A DNA stretch of 64,000 nt from Leptotrichia hongkongensis. Lineage in GTDB: Bacteria > Fusobacteriota > Fusobacteriia > Fusobacteriales > Leptotrichiaceae. Both the position numbers and the translations under genes were made by a program. A model generated the notes under the pieces. It searched no databases. It had not been told where the DNA came from and saw nothing but the letters and a program-made list of their open reading frames with translations. This document shows, piece by piece, positions 1-9,706 of this stretch (position 1 is its first letter; the number at the start of each line of letters is the position of its first letter). The DNA is taken from assembly GCF_007990635.1 (NCBI RefSeq), contig NZ_AP019846.1, forward strand, positions 1,798,001 through 1,862,000, given 5' to 3'.

Positions 1-142
1 CTAACGATCCTCCTGTAAGAACTGCTAATACAACTGCTATTATTCTTATTAAGTTAGAATCTTTATCCATGTATTTTGCAAGTCCACCACATACACCCAT
101 TATTTTTTTGTCAGATGCTGATTTTGTTAGTTTTTTTTCCAT
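1..142 (-). CDS. PspC-domain protein (3' part cut off by window edge)
   Basis: The 47 visible residues begin [20 protein letters not shown] and run into a hydrophobic stretch ([15 protein letters not shown]). This is the start of a PspC domain: a short basic N-terminus, a GVCGGLAKY-type motif, then the first membrane helix. PspC proteins are small inner-membrane proteins tied to envelope-stress signalling. The start ATG ends at 142 and has a strong AGGAGG just upstream. The stop codon lies outside the window, so length and any C-terminal domain are unknown. Confidence 0.75.
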   Translation of the reverse strand, partial: MEKKLTKSASDKKIMGVCGGLAKYMDKDSNLIRIIAVVLAVLTGGSL

Positions 143-322
143 TTTTCCTCCTAAATATTTTTATAAATGAAATTTCAAATTCTTTATTTCACATACATTA
201 TATCATATCCCTTATATTATGTAAATTATTTTATGTCAAATTTATCCAAAAAATATCTAGATGTATTATCAATTTGAATTTAACATTGTAAAATACTTTT
301 TTAACAAACTTAACATTTATAA

Positions 323-1360
323 TCAATCTCCCAACATTTCTTCAAAAATTTCTTTTAAGTCAATACTTTCAATAATTGATTTAAAAATTAATTTTTTTAG
401 TTCTTCTGAAAAAATGACTTTTATATCTTCTTTTTTGCATTCTTCAATTAATTTTGGATTTTCCTCTTTTTTAGCTGGAGTTATAACCAAAATTTTATCA
501 ATTAGTTTACCCTCTTCCTCTTCCCGTCCATATTTTTCGGCTTTTTTTACTTGATCTATAATTGTATTAATGTTTTCATCAGAAATCTTACCTTTGTAAT
601 GTTTTACTTGTATAGCTATGTTATAACTTTCTGAAATTGAGATTCCAGGTATATTTACCAAAACATCGGTTCCATGTTCTTCTTCTTTACTACCACCCGT
701 TTTTTTAATTTTATATCCAGGATAGATTTTTTCTAAAATATCTTTTAATACCTCTTCCCACTGAGAAGCTACAAATTTTTGATTATATTCATCAACAATT
801 TTGTCACAACATTCTTTTAAATTAAAATAAGATTTTACTTGCTCTGATACAATATTTTTTATATTTTCAATAACACTTGTTGATTCCCTATTTCCTTCTA
901 AATTTTTTATAATTTTTTCAATATCCTCTGAAAAACGGCTAATATTCCAAAATCTATTTCTTGCTTTTAACGTACTTTGTATATTTCCAGAAACATCCTT
1001 TCCATGTCTGTTAAAACATCCTCTGTACTCTGCAGGAAAAATATGTCCAAAATCCTTCTTTTTATCATCAATTTCAAATTTATATCCTTTATTCCAATCT
1101 TCAATTGCTTCAGCTATAGCAACACTACCCCAATCTGGTAATCTAGGTATTAGTAGTATGTCTCCTTTTTTTACATTATCATACATACTTAAATTTTTTC
1201 TAGCACCACTATCCGTTGTATCAGGCAATTTTTGGTTTTCAGCATATCCCCAACCTTGTCGTAAACGTCCTTGTTCTAATTCCTTAAAAAAGAAATCCTG
1301 ATTTTTTACATCAATTCTGTATCCCCAGTAATGTTTTTCTCTTTCTTGTGTCTTTCCCAT
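323..1360 (-). CDS. Solitary restriction endonuclease-like protein: EVE/PUA-like N-domain plus Mrr-type PD-(D/E)XK domain
   Basis: 345 residues. The C-terminal part (about 200-335) has the layout of an Mrr-like PD-(D/E)XK nuclease: GSKEEEHGTDVLV, with the metal-binding Asp, followed by a strand ending IAIQVKHYKG, the Q-x-K form of the motif. The N-terminal 1-150 (WGYRID, QGWGY, KKGDILLIPRLPDWG, FWNIS) looks like an EVE/PUA-like fold, a module often used to read modified bases. Together they suggest a modification-dependent (type IV-like) DNA-cleaving enzyme. No methyltransferase gene is adjacent, which fits. The nuclease fold is seen in the motifs; the modified-base role is inference. The start has a GAAGGGA site 8 bases upstream. 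Confidence 0.6.
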   Translation of the reverse strand: MGKTQEREKHYWGYRIDVKNQDFFFKELEQGRLRQGWGYAENQKLPDTTDSGARKNLSMYDNVKKGDILLIPRLPDWGSVAIAEAIEDWNKGYKFEIDDKKKDFGHIFPAEYRGCFNRHGKDVSGNIQSTLKARNRFWNISRFSEDIEKIIKNLEGNRESTSVIENIKNIVSEQVKSYFNLKECCDKIVDEYNQKFVASQWEEVLKDILEKIYPGYKIKKTGGSKEEEHGTDVLVNIPGISISESYNIAIQVKHYKGKISDENINTIIDQVKKAEKYGREEEEGKLIDKILVITPAKKEENPKLIEECKKEDIKVIFSEELKKLIFKSIIESIDLKEIFEEMLGD

Positions 1361-1393
1361 TCTAAATCCCTTCTTTCTATAATATTAATCAAT

Positions 1394-1854
1394 TTATTTA
1401 ACTGAATCTTCCACAATGTAAGCAATAATATTTATGAAATTTTCATTTTCTGGATGTATTTGCAGTCCCCAAAGAAATGCCCACTTGCTGTTAAAGTTTT
1501 TGTTATTCCGTTGATTCCATTTTTTAAATCCTCGGCAGATTTGCATTTTATGATAAAGTTTGTTTTTGAATCAAATAGGTCAGTATAGCCATTTCCAATA
1601 TCATAAATGCCAGTAAAAATGTCGTTTTTTTCAGTGTTTCTGATTATTTCTAAGCTAAAATTTTTATCATTTTTAAAATATGTGTTTAAAATTATCAAAA
1701 TTACATCTGTATCTTGAAAATTTATTTTTAAATCTTTGTAGTCATTTTTAATTGTAATAATGCTTATATTTTCATGTGTAATTATTTCTTTTTCAATAGT
1801 GCTTAGACCTGTTTCTCCTAAACTTATAATTTTTATTTTTGGTATTTTTTCCAT
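1394..1854 (-). CDS. Uncharacterised protein, apparently frameshifted near its 3' end
   Basis: Family not recognised. The intact frame gives 140 residues and stops at 1432 after the unnatural tail HFFGDCKYIQKMKIS. Adding one base around 1485 switches to a frame reading KWAFLWGLQIHPENENF and ending at the TAA at 1394-1396, about 150 residues in total. That tail looks more protein-like, so one base is probably missing. The N-terminus (KIKIISLGETG, then an alternating beta/alpha pattern) is vaguely like a nucleotide-binding Rossmann or tubulin-like fold, but this is too weak for a function. No signal peptide. It sits between a WYL regulator and the restriction-like gene on the same strand. Confidence 0.5.
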
Positions 1855-1878
1855 AAATTTTTTCCTTTTTATATAAAT

Positions 1879-2826
1879 TTATTTTAAAATTTTGTATTCG
1901 ATAACATAATCTCCCTGACTTCGTAGCCACATTTCTGCTCCAAAACTTCCATAAACTTCGATTTTTACAGTATAAACTGTAGTTTCCCGATTGTTTTCTT
2001 TAACTATTTTTTTATCCAATATTTCTGCAGTTGGAAATTTATCAAGTACATACTCGATATAGCCTTTATATTTAAATTCTATTTTTGTAAAAGGCCCTGA
2101 GTGCATAAAATGTATATATTTTCTAAATTCACCATCTTTAAATTTTTTAGAATAATTCAAAATCTTAAATTTCTTGCCAGTATTTTCGATTTCAGTAATT
2201 CTATCAATCCTTAATATTGCAGGGTACTCTTCTTTTTTCTCGATGTATGCAATTAAATAAAAATAATACTCTGAAAACATTATGGACAAAGGCTTTATAT
2301 TGTAATTTTTACTTTGTTTATCTTTTGTAGTGTAATTTATATGTATTAATTCCTGATTTTTTATATGCTGTGCTAAATTCCAGATAACTGTGAGCAGATT
2401 TTGTCCGTGCTGCAAAGGGATATAATTGGATTTTTCGCTATTGATAAGACCTTTTATTGTTTCTCTGTCATTTCCTGATGAGTGATTAATTAACTTATTT
2501 ATTAATGTTTGAGTTTCTTTTTCGTTAAATGCCCTGCTTTCAAGTATAATTTTACTTATTGCTAAAAGCTCTTCATTAGTAAAAGAATTTTCGCCATTTT
2601 CTTCAAGATAATATCCTTTTTTAGATTTGGAATACTTTATTTCTGCTCCATTTTCTTCCAAAAAATAAGCTCTCAAAGTTTCTATGTCTCTTTGAACTGT
2701 TTTTATATCAACATTAAATTCGTTAGCTAAATCAGTTCCATTTAATATTTCCTTCTGATACAACCTTTTTATTATTTTTAGTATTCTAATTGATTTTTCT
2801 TCAGAATTTTGATTTTTTCCCGCCAT
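1879..2826 (-). CDS. WYL-domain transcriptional regulator with N-terminal winged HTH
   Basis: About 315 residues. Residues 12-70 form a DeoR/HTH_11-type winged helix (ILNGTDLANEFNVDIKTVQRDI). The middle (about 150-230) is a WYL domain with the typical FSEYYFYLIAYIEKKEEYP core and a downstream Arg in AILRIDRI. The C-terminus matches a WCX extension ending WLRSQGDYVIEYKIL. WYL proteins bind nucleic-acid or nucleotide ligands and often control defence or DNA-damage genes, so a link to the neighbouring restriction-like gene is possible but unproven. The ATG at 2826 is chosen over the TTG at 2832 because GAAAGG is 7 bases from the ATG but only 1 from the TTG. Confidence 0.8.
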   Translation of the reverse strand: MAGKNQNSEEKSIRILKIIKRLYQKEILNGTDLANEFNVDIKTVQRDIETLRAYFLEENGAEIKYSKSKKGYYLEENGENSFTNEELLAISKIILESRAFNEKETQTLINKLINHSSGNDRETIKGLINSEKSNYIPLQHGQNLLTVIWNLAQHIKNQELIHINYTTKDKQSKNYNIKPLSIMFSEYYFYLIAYIEKKEEYPAILRIDRITEIENTGKKFKILNYSKKFKDGEFRKYIHFMHSGPFTKIEFKYKGYIEYVLDKFPTAEILDKKIVKENNRETTVYTVKIEVYGSFGAEMWLRSQGDYVIEYKILK

Positions 2827-2918
2827 AATCAAGCCTTTCGTACATTTTTTATTCTATGCTTTAATTATAACTTTATTTCTTATTTTGTCAAATAATCAAA
2901 ATTTTCTTTTCTAATCTT

Positions 2919-4015
2919 TTACCAAAACCAAATACCACCTTTTTTCCTTTCATCTTTAATATATTTATTGTATTCATCTTTTATATCTAAACTACCTCTC
3001 GCTTCATTAAATTTTTCTATTTTTTCTGTTATTTCATCCAATGTTTTCTTTATTTTACTCAACGAATCATCTTTATCTACTTTTAAATAAAATAACGGAA
3101 CTTCTTTCTCTTTTAAGTCAACTTCTTCCAAATAAATTTTTTGAAAATCTGGAAATATATTTTTTAATTCATATTGAATTGATTCAAACATATCTTCTTG
3201 CAATTCATCAAGATGGAACCAATTTAACACAAACAGTATATCAAATTCTCTATTTCTATTTTTTTTATATACACATTCTACAAAAAATTCATCTTTTATC
3301 CACTTTATACATTCATAATTTCTATATATACCATAATTTTCTCTTTTTTTATCAAAATGCCACCCTAAAATACGATATAATGATAAAATATTAAAAGAGC
3401 CATAACTCTTTTCATTCACTTCTCGCATGAGCTGATTATAATAACTATCAAAAATACTGTCATCAATCTCTTTTTTAAAAGTTTCTAAAAATTCTAAAAA
3501 TCTTTCTCCACCATACATAATAATTTTTCTCCTGCTTCTTCTTTTCATAATTAGAAATTTTATCAGGAGTAAAGTATACAATTTTTATTTTATCTGTCTC
3601 ATTATTTCCTAAATTTTCATTTATTTTAAATAATTGAACTGCTTCTTGAGTACATTCAAAAATATGGTATAAATTCTTCATAGCAAAAATATTTGAAAAA
3701 TATATATTTTCTTTTGTCCTTTTTCTTTCTATCTACAATTAATAAAAGTGTATATTTATTTAGAATTCTATTAATAAAATGCTCATATTCATTCTGAATA
3801 TCATAACTGGAATAGCATATTTCAATATCTTCTGTGTCTAGTTTCTCTTTCAAAATTTCCTCAATAAATTTTTTTGCCATGTTTTTTAAAGCCATTTTGT
3901 TAGTACTGCCCATTGTATCAACATTTAACCATTTTAACATCCAATATAAAAAAATATCATCATCAAATTTTGTATTGTAAAAAGCATCATTTTCAATTAA
4001 TTTTAAATTGCTCAT
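2919..4015 (-). pseudogene. Frameshifted remnant, probably of a PD-(D/E)XK nuclease-family protein
   Basis: Three overlapping open frames in a row (3656-4015, 3475-3681, 2919-3581) read as one protein of about 365 residues. The first begins MSNLKLIENDAFYNTKFDDD and has the FLYWMLKWLN helix seen near the start of PDDEXK_4-type nucleases. The middle carries KIVYFTPDKISNYE, and the last FLEFLETFKKEIDDS plus a long helical C-terminus. Frame changes fit one extra base in the T5 run at 3720-3724 (or nearby, down to about 3665) and in the T5 run at 3524-3528. The catalytic D...ExK residues cannot be recognised, so the family call is tentative; that it is one broken gene is better supported. Confidence 0.45.
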
Positions 4016-4089
4016 AATAATTGTCTCCTTATAATATTTTTTACATTATACTTTTTATAAAGGACATATTTTGTCTATCTAAAAAAAAA

Positions 4090-4124
4090 TTGTGTAATTC
4101 TCTAAATTTTAGAGTTTTACACAA
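4090..4124 (-). terminator. Rho-independent terminator after cbiT
   Basis: A long hairpin with outer stem TTGTGTAA/TTACACAA and inner CTCTAAA/TTTAGAG. On the minus strand it is followed by a run of nine T. It lies 23 bases past the cbiT stop. Confidence 0.8.
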
Positions 4125-4146
4125 ATTTAAATTATCATTTTTTTTA

Positions 4147-4716
4147 TTATTTCTTCGCAGTAATCACATAAATTGGATTTTCTGCCATCATCATATTAAA
4201 ATCCTTAACTTTTCTATTTTTACTTACGATAATCTGACAAATATCCACATCTTTAAAATTATATTTTTTCAGTTCCTCAACTGCCGTAGATATATTTTCC
4301 AGTACGATAAAGTTTAGTACTAAAATTCCATCTTCAACAAGATTATCATAAGAATATTTTATAATTTCCACCAGATTTCCAGCAGAACCTCCAATAAAAA
4401 TTTTATTAAACTTTGTATTTAAGTCTTTCAGTCCATCTGGAGCCATTCCTTTTATTATATTAAGATTTTCTAATCCAAATTTTTCTTTATTTTTATGAAT
4501 CAGCTCAACTGCCTCATCATTTCTCTCAATTACAAAAACTTTTCCGTTTCGTGCAAATCTTGCCATTTCCATACTCACAGAACCAGTTCCGCCACCAATG
4601 TCAAGACAAATATCATCATCTTTCATCTCCATTTTCCCAAGACTTACAAAACGAATCTCCTCTTTTGTCATAGGAACTTTTCCTCTTAAAAATTCTTCAT
4701 CTTTTATATGATACAT
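4147..4716 (-). CDS. cbiT: Cobalt-precorrin-6B C15-methyltransferase (decarboxylating) CbiT
   Basis: 189 residues, the normal CbiT length. The N-terminal GKVPMTKEEIRFVSLGKM and SAM-binding loop CLDIGGGTGSVSMEMARF (about 38-56) are diagnostic, with the acidic strand FVIERN and IFIGGSAGNL following. CbiT methylates C15 and removes the C12 acetate carboxyl in the anaerobic cobalamin pathway, in the cytosol. It stands alone here, flanked by unrelated genes, but cbiG, cbiH, cobS and cobC lie within 30 kb. In many bacteria it is fused or adjacent to CbiE; no CbiE is visible here. It has its own terminator just downstream. Confidence 0.92.
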   Translation of the reverse strand: MYHIKDEEFLRGKVPMTKEEIRFVSLGKMEMKDDDICLDIGGGTGSVSMEMARFARNGKVFVIERNDEAVELIHKNKEKFGLENLNIIKGMAPDGLKDLNTKFNKIFIGGSAGNLVEIIKYSYDNLVEDGILVLNFIVLENISTAVEELKKYNFKDVDICQIIVSKNRKVKDFNMMMAENPIYVITAKK

Positions 4717-4797
4717 TTTATCACTCCTTAAAATTAAGTAAATATATTGTAACTACTGCTAAAATACAATAGTTTATTTAAAAATGATTATGATAAA

Positions 4798-5825
4798 TCA
4801 TCGCTTCATCAACTGATTATAACTATTTATTAAAATCTTAAAAATATAATTAGCATTTTCAGGAGTTCCTACAGTTTGATCATAGTTCAGCCTGCCATCA
4901 TAATCTCTAATTCTATTTTTTCATTAACTCTCTTTATTAAAATTCTCACAGTTCCAGTAAAATTATCTGACATATTTGTAAATCTGAAAATATCTCCGCC
5001 ACTTGCTTTAAAAGCAAATCCTTCTTTTTCTATCTGATTTTTATCTGTAGAAAACTTTTTAAAATCTGAAAGGGCTTTTTCAAGTTTTTCATATAAAGGC
5101 TTAATTTTACTAATATCTGCTTCTATAACATTTCCAGCATATAATTTTTGCCTGCTGTATTCAGTAAGTATTTCTTCACCCAAAGACATTATTAAAACAG
5201 CATTATATTGAATGAAGTATCCTTTTTTCTCAAATTCTTGTAAATATTCCTGTACAGAAGCTTTTTGTATATTTCCCATTTCTGTATCAAAATCTTCCAA
5301 AGATTTTTTATATTCAGGATAAACAGCAGATATTTGCTTATGAATTTCTTTTCCCTGTTTATAGTTATCATCAAGATATTTTTTATCATTAAAATAATAA
5401 TACTGTATTTGATCTGTTAAAGGCTTCATTTTTTCTAAAGCAGTTAATAATCTTTGTGCTTTTTCATCAAGTCCTTCAATTTTAGGAGTTTTAGCAATTG
5501 TATTTTTTAAATTTGGTAAAATATCAGGAGTAAAGAGGCTAAAACCACTCCCAGGAATCTCATTTCTACTTAATTTTTCATTTTCTCCTGCATCTTGAAA
5601 ATAAGAAGTTATCTGTTTATTGACATCATGGATTTTATTGGATAAAGTTACATATTGCTTGTATTTTTTTATATAACTGTTTTTTTCTTGAATTTCTTTT
5701 TTAGATTTTTTTCCTTTGGAACTTATAACTGATTTTTGAAGATTTTCTTTATTGCTGTCTTTTTTCCCACAACTTATAATTAAGCCTAAAAAAATTAATA
5801 CTAGTAAAAATTTTGTTTTTTTCAT
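4798..5825 (-). CDS. DUF3829 lipoprotein, 3' end frameshifted
   Basis: A lipoprotein signal peptide ends in LIISC (Cys19), so the protein should be lipid-anchored in the envelope. The body matches the DUF3829 pattern: YKQYVTLSNKIHDVNKQITSYFQDAG near residue 55, then long helices. The open frame stops at 4887 after LEIMMAG. Adding one base to the T6 run at 4916-4921 restores a natural end (RIRDYDGRLNYDQTVGTPE, then NYIFKILINSYNQLMKR) with a stop at 4798, giving about 342 residues. I therefore extend the gene to 4798 and treat the break as a one-base deletion, possibly a sequencing error. Function is unknown. Confidence 0.75.
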
Positions 5826-5912
5826 AATAAAGATTATCCTTTCATTTTTATAAAATTTATTCCTCGTATATTTTATAATGATTAACAGTATTTATAATTA
5901 AATTTTAGTAAA

Positions 5913-7277
5913 TTAATTTTTCAACGCCTGAATTGGGGGAGCTACTTTTCCACCACGATTAATTAGCACAGAGCAATCTAAATTATTTATATTTATAATA
6001 TCTGCTTCTCCTAGAAGTCCTCCAAACACTACTCTATCGCCAGCTTTTTTTCCAGGAACTGGGATTATTCGGACTGCAGTAGTTTTGCTGTTTACCATTC
6101 CAATTGCCATTTCATCTGCTATTATTCCAGAAATTACAGCTTCAGAGGTATCACCTGGAATAGCTATCATATCAAGTCCGACAGAACATACACAAGTCAT
6201 TGCCTCTAGTTTTTCAAGTGTTAAATAACCTTTGCTTGTAGCTTCTATCATTCCCTGATCTTCACTTACTGGGATAAATGCCCCTGTTAAGCCTCCGACA
6301 CGAGTTGCAGCCATTGCTCCACCTTTTTTTACAGCGTCATTCAATATTGCAAGTGCAAGTGTTGTTCCATAAGCTCCGACTGCTTCCAGTCCAAATTCCT
6401 CCAATACATTTCCAACACTATCGCCTACTGCTGGAGTTGGTGCAAGTGACAAGTCAATTATTCCAAATTCAACCCCAAGTCTTTCAGCAACTTCTTTTCC
6501 AATTAATTCTCCCATTCTTGTGATTTTAAAACTTACTTTTTTTATTGCTTCTGTTATTTCATCAATTTTTGCCGTTTTTGAAATGTTAGCAAGTGTGTGT
6601 CTTACAACCCCTGGACCACTAATTCCAACGTTTAGCACAACATCTGGATTTTCTACCCCATGAAATGCACCTGCCATAAATGGATTATCAGGAACAGCAT
6701 TTGTAAATACGACAAATTTTGCAGCTGCCAGTCCATCTTTATCTTTGGAAAGTTCAGCCAGTTCCTTTACAGTTTTTCCCATCATTTTTACAGCATCCAA
6801 GTTGATTCCTGACTTTGTAGAACCTACATTTACAGAAGAGCAAACTCTGTCTGTTTCAGAAAGTGCTTTCGGAATACTGTTTATAAGCTTAACATCACCT
6901 TTTGTAAAACCTTTGTCCACAAGTGCCGAAAATCCTCCAATAAAGTCAATTCCTATTGTTTTTGCCGCTCTATCGAGTGCTTTTGCAAAAATTGTGTAAT
7001 CTTCGGCATTAGTTGCATTTCCAATTATTGAAATTGGAGTAACTGAAACTCTTTTGTTAATAATTGGCATATTATATTTGCTTGCTACTTCATCAGCGAT
7101 TTTTACCAAATCTTTTCCATTTTCCGTAATTTTGTTATAAATATTTCCTGCTGTTTTTTCGGCATCTGCATCAATGCAGTCAAGCAGGCTTATTCCCATT
7201 GTGACGGTTCTCACATCAAGGTGCTGCATTTCTACCATATCTATCGTTTCCAGTATCTCATCAGGTAATAAATTCAT
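5913..7277 (-). CDS. UPF0210/DUF711 family protein
   Basis: 454 residues, full length for UPF0210. Typical stretches are [18 protein letters not shown] near the start, [31 protein letters not shown], a glycine-rich [14 protein letters not shown] and the C-terminal [12 protein letters not shown]. Members are soluble, resemble glycyl-radical enzymes in fold, and have no established reaction. The gene directly follows the ACT-domain UPF0237 gene (52 bases apart, same strand). This pair is conserved in many bacteria, suggesting the ACT protein binds a small ligand that controls this enzyme. Confidence 0.9.
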   Translation of the reverse strand: MNLLPDEILETIDMVEMQHLDVRTVTMGISLLDCIDADAEKTAGNIYNKITENGKDLVKIADEVASKYNMPIINKRVSVTPISIIGNATNAEDYTIFAKALDRAAKTIGIDFIGGFSALVDKGFTKGDVKLINSIPKALSETDRVCSSVNVGSTKSGINLDAVKMMGKTVKELAELSKDKDGLAAAKFVVFTNAVPDNPFMAGAFHGVENPDVVLNVGISGPGVVRHTLANISKTAKIDEITEAIKKVSFKITRMGELIGKEVAERLGVEFGIIDLSLAPTPAVGDSVGNVLEEFGLEAVGAYGTTLALAILNDAVKKGGAMAATRVGGLTGAFIPVSEDQGMIEATSKGYLTLEKLEAMTCVCSVGLDMIAIPGDTSEAVISGIIADEMAIGMVNSKTTAVRIIPVPGKKAGDRVVFGGLLGEADIININNLDCSVLINRGGKVAPPIQALKN

Positions 7278-7328
7278 TTTTCCCTCCTAAATTTCTTATA
7301 ATAATTGCTCTCGAAAAATTCTGAAAAT

Positions 7329-7604
7329 TTATATTCTGTGCATCGCCTTGAAAATATTTTCATGCTGCAAGTAAACTCTTACTCCAATCTTTTCCTCAAC
7401 CGCCTTAAACTCTTCCTGCAATCCTTTTATATCTGTATTTTTAGGAGCTTCCACAAGCATAATCATCGCAAAAATATCATTTTCAAACACTTTTTGAGTT
7501 ATGTCTATAATATTCAAATTAAGTTCACTTAACTTTGCCGACACATTCGCAACAATTCCCGATTTATCTGCTCCAATAACTGTAATAACTATTCTATCGC
7601 TCAT
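7329..7604 (-). CDS. ACT-domain protein, UPF0237 family
   Basis: 91 residues from the chosen start. A single ACT domain fills the protein: RIVITVIGADKSGIVANVSA, then LNLNIIDITQKVFENDIFAM. ACT domains bind amino acids or similar effectors. It forms the usual two-gene unit with UPF0210 downstream. Two ATGs lie close together: the one at 7610 is only 1 base from GGAGG, while the one at 7604 has a 7-base spacing, so 7604 is preferred. Confidence 0.9.
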   Translation of the reverse strand: MSDRIVITVIGADKSGIVANVSAKLSELNLNIIDITQKVFENDIFAMIMLVEAPKNTDIKGLQEEFKAVEEKIGVRVYLQHENIFKAMHRI

Positions 7605-7695
7605 CTTCATACCTCCATCTTCACAAAATTTAAATTATTTTTAAATATGCTAAATTATCGCATAAATTTAGGTATTTAGCAAGTAGAAAATTTAA

Positions 7696-7724
7696 TTGCT
7701 ATTTATTACTTAAAGTGATATAAT
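7696..7724 (+). promoter_or_regulatory. Sigma70-type promoter for sppA
   Basis: TTGCTA, 17-base spacer, TATAAT, about 60 bases before the sppA ATG and pointing away from the UPF0237 gene. Confidence 0.6.
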
Positions 7725-7784
7725 TTGTCATATTTATAGAAAAAATTTAAAATATATAAAACTACTTAAGGAGGAAAATAAAAA

Positions 7785-9570
7785 ATGAAATTTTGGAATT
7801 TTTTCAAAAGAGCTTTGATATACACATTAAAAGAAATATATTCATTTTTCTGAAGCTTTCATTATTAATATTTATAACTATCATTATTGGAATTTCAGCT
7901 ATTGCTATTTTTAATTCAAAAGCTAAAAAGGAAAACGCAAAAAAAGTTATGAGTATATACTTTTTAATGTTTCTGATGCCAATGAAGACAAAATCATAGG
8001 TTCAGACATTTTTTCAGAAAGAGAGAATCTATCTTATATGGATATCCTTCAGAGCTTAGACGACATAAAAAATAACAGGCAGGTAAAAGGTATCATTATT
8101 TCCTTAGATACAATAAACTTATCATCTTCAAAAATTGAAGAACTTTCGAAAAAATTTGAGGAATTAAAGGCAAACAACAAAAAAATATATGCTTTTGGAG
8201 CTTATATTACAAACGCTAACTACAAGCTAGCCGCCATTGCAAATGAAGTTATAATGGTTCCTTCCACTTCTGCCAGCTTGGATTTAACTGGTTATCATTA
8301 TTCAGATATTTACTATAAAGGATTGTTTGATAAATTAGGAGTAAATATGGAAGTTGTGCGTATCGGAAACTACAAGTCTTATGGTGAAAATTATACTGGA
8401 AATGAAATGACTCCTGAATTACGTTCAGAACTTACAAGAATACTAGAAAACAGATATGATAAGTTCATCACTGATATTTCCAAGAATCGTAAGATTGATA
8501 AAAATGCACTAAACAATGATATTGTAAATGGAACTGATACGAGCTTGACACCATTTGCAGCCCGTGATAAAAACCTAGTTGATAAACTGGAACATTTTTC
8601 TGATTTTACAAAGCGTTTAAATATCCGTGAAGATAATGTAGCAGATATTACTGACTATTACGAAAAAAGGGTAAAAGATCAAAATATTGGAAATCCTAGA
8701 AATGGAACTATTGCTGTAATTTATGCTGAAGGTTCAATTCTATACGATCCAAATGGAGTTACAGAAGGAGTTATAACACCTGATAATATTCTCGAAAAAG
8801 TTGAAAAAGCTATGAAAACTAAAAATTTAAGAGGAATTGTGCTTCGTGTAAATTCAGGCGGGGGTTCAGCTCTTGCTTCAGAAGTAATTTATCAAGAACT
8901 GACAAAACTAAATATTCCTATTTATGTTTCAATGTCTGATACTGCAGCTTCTGGTGGCTACTATATCTCAATGGCTGGAAATAAAGTTTTTGCAAATAAT
9001 GCCACAATTACAGGATCAATTGGAGTAGTTTCAATGATTCCAAAACTTTACAATGCACAGAATAAATACGGAGTTCATTCAAATTCAGTCTCAAAAGGAA
9101 AATATTCTGATATCAATGACACTTTTGCTCCGCTATCTGAAGAATCTCGTGCTAAAATTACTCAATCAATGGAAGAAACATACAAAGAATTCAAATCACG
9201 TGTTTCTAAAAATCGTAAAATTGATGAAAATACTCTTGAAAACTATGCACAAGGTAAGATATGGCTTGGAGATGAAGCAAAAAATATAAATTTAGTTGAT
9301 GGAATTGCGAGTCTTGATGAAGTTATAAGAATAATGGCAAAAGATTTAGGATTACGACAAAATTATGCTGTAGAAAATATTTATCTGGAAGAAGATTTTT
9401 CAAAGAAACTAAGATCTCTTACAAATATGATTACAGAAAAATTCAGTTTATCGGCACAGTTACAAAAAAGTATGCCTCAAGCAAAAAAAGCATTTAGCGA
9501 ATACGACTTTGCAGTACAAAATCAAAATAAACCACTTTATTATTTAACATATAAACTGGATTTATATTAA
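7785..9570 (+). pseudogene. sppA: Signal peptide peptidase SppA (67K-type), two frameshifts in the N-terminal region
   Basis: The ATG at 7785 has GGAGG upstream and starts MKFWNFFKRALIYTLKEIYS. A base is missing in the T5 run at 7845-7849, after which a second frame encodes the membrane anchor LKLSLLIFITIIIGISAIA. A base is missing in the A7 run at 7939-7945, after which the rest (SYEYILFNVSDANEDKIIGS, then an uninterrupted reading frame to 9570) follows. The duplicated protease domains are intact: Lys in RIGNYKSYGENYTG and the serine in DTAASGGYYISMAG form the Ser-Lys dyad. SppA degrades leftover signal peptides in the membrane. If the breaks are real, only an anchorless 510-residue protein from 8038 could be made; sequencing error is at least as likely. 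Confidence 0.85.
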
Positions 9571-9581
9571 TAAATAAATTT

Positions 9582-9636
9582 AAGCGAAGTGAAAAATGAG
9601 AACATTTATAAATAAATGCTTTTTGAAACTTCGCTT
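9582..9636 (+). terminator. Terminator after sppA
   Basis: AAGCGAAGT pairs with ACTTCGCTT, with an inner CATTTAT/ATAAATG hairpin, followed by TTTTT. Confidence 0.75.
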
Positions 9637-9654
9637 TTTATATCTAAAAAATAC

Positions 9655-9686
9655 AGGATTATACGTTATCCTAAATTAACGTAAAT
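9655..9686 (+). repeat. 32-bp dispersed repeat, copy 1
   Basis: Begins AGGATTATACGTTATCCT and ends TTAACGTAAAT. A near-identical copy (about 31 of 33 positions) lies inverted at 18126-18158. Both sit just upstream of a gene start (yitT here, argS there). The first half holds an AGGAT/ATCCT inverted repeat. Confidence 0.65.
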
Positions 9687-9706
9687 ATTTTTAGTGAGGA
9701 TATTAT

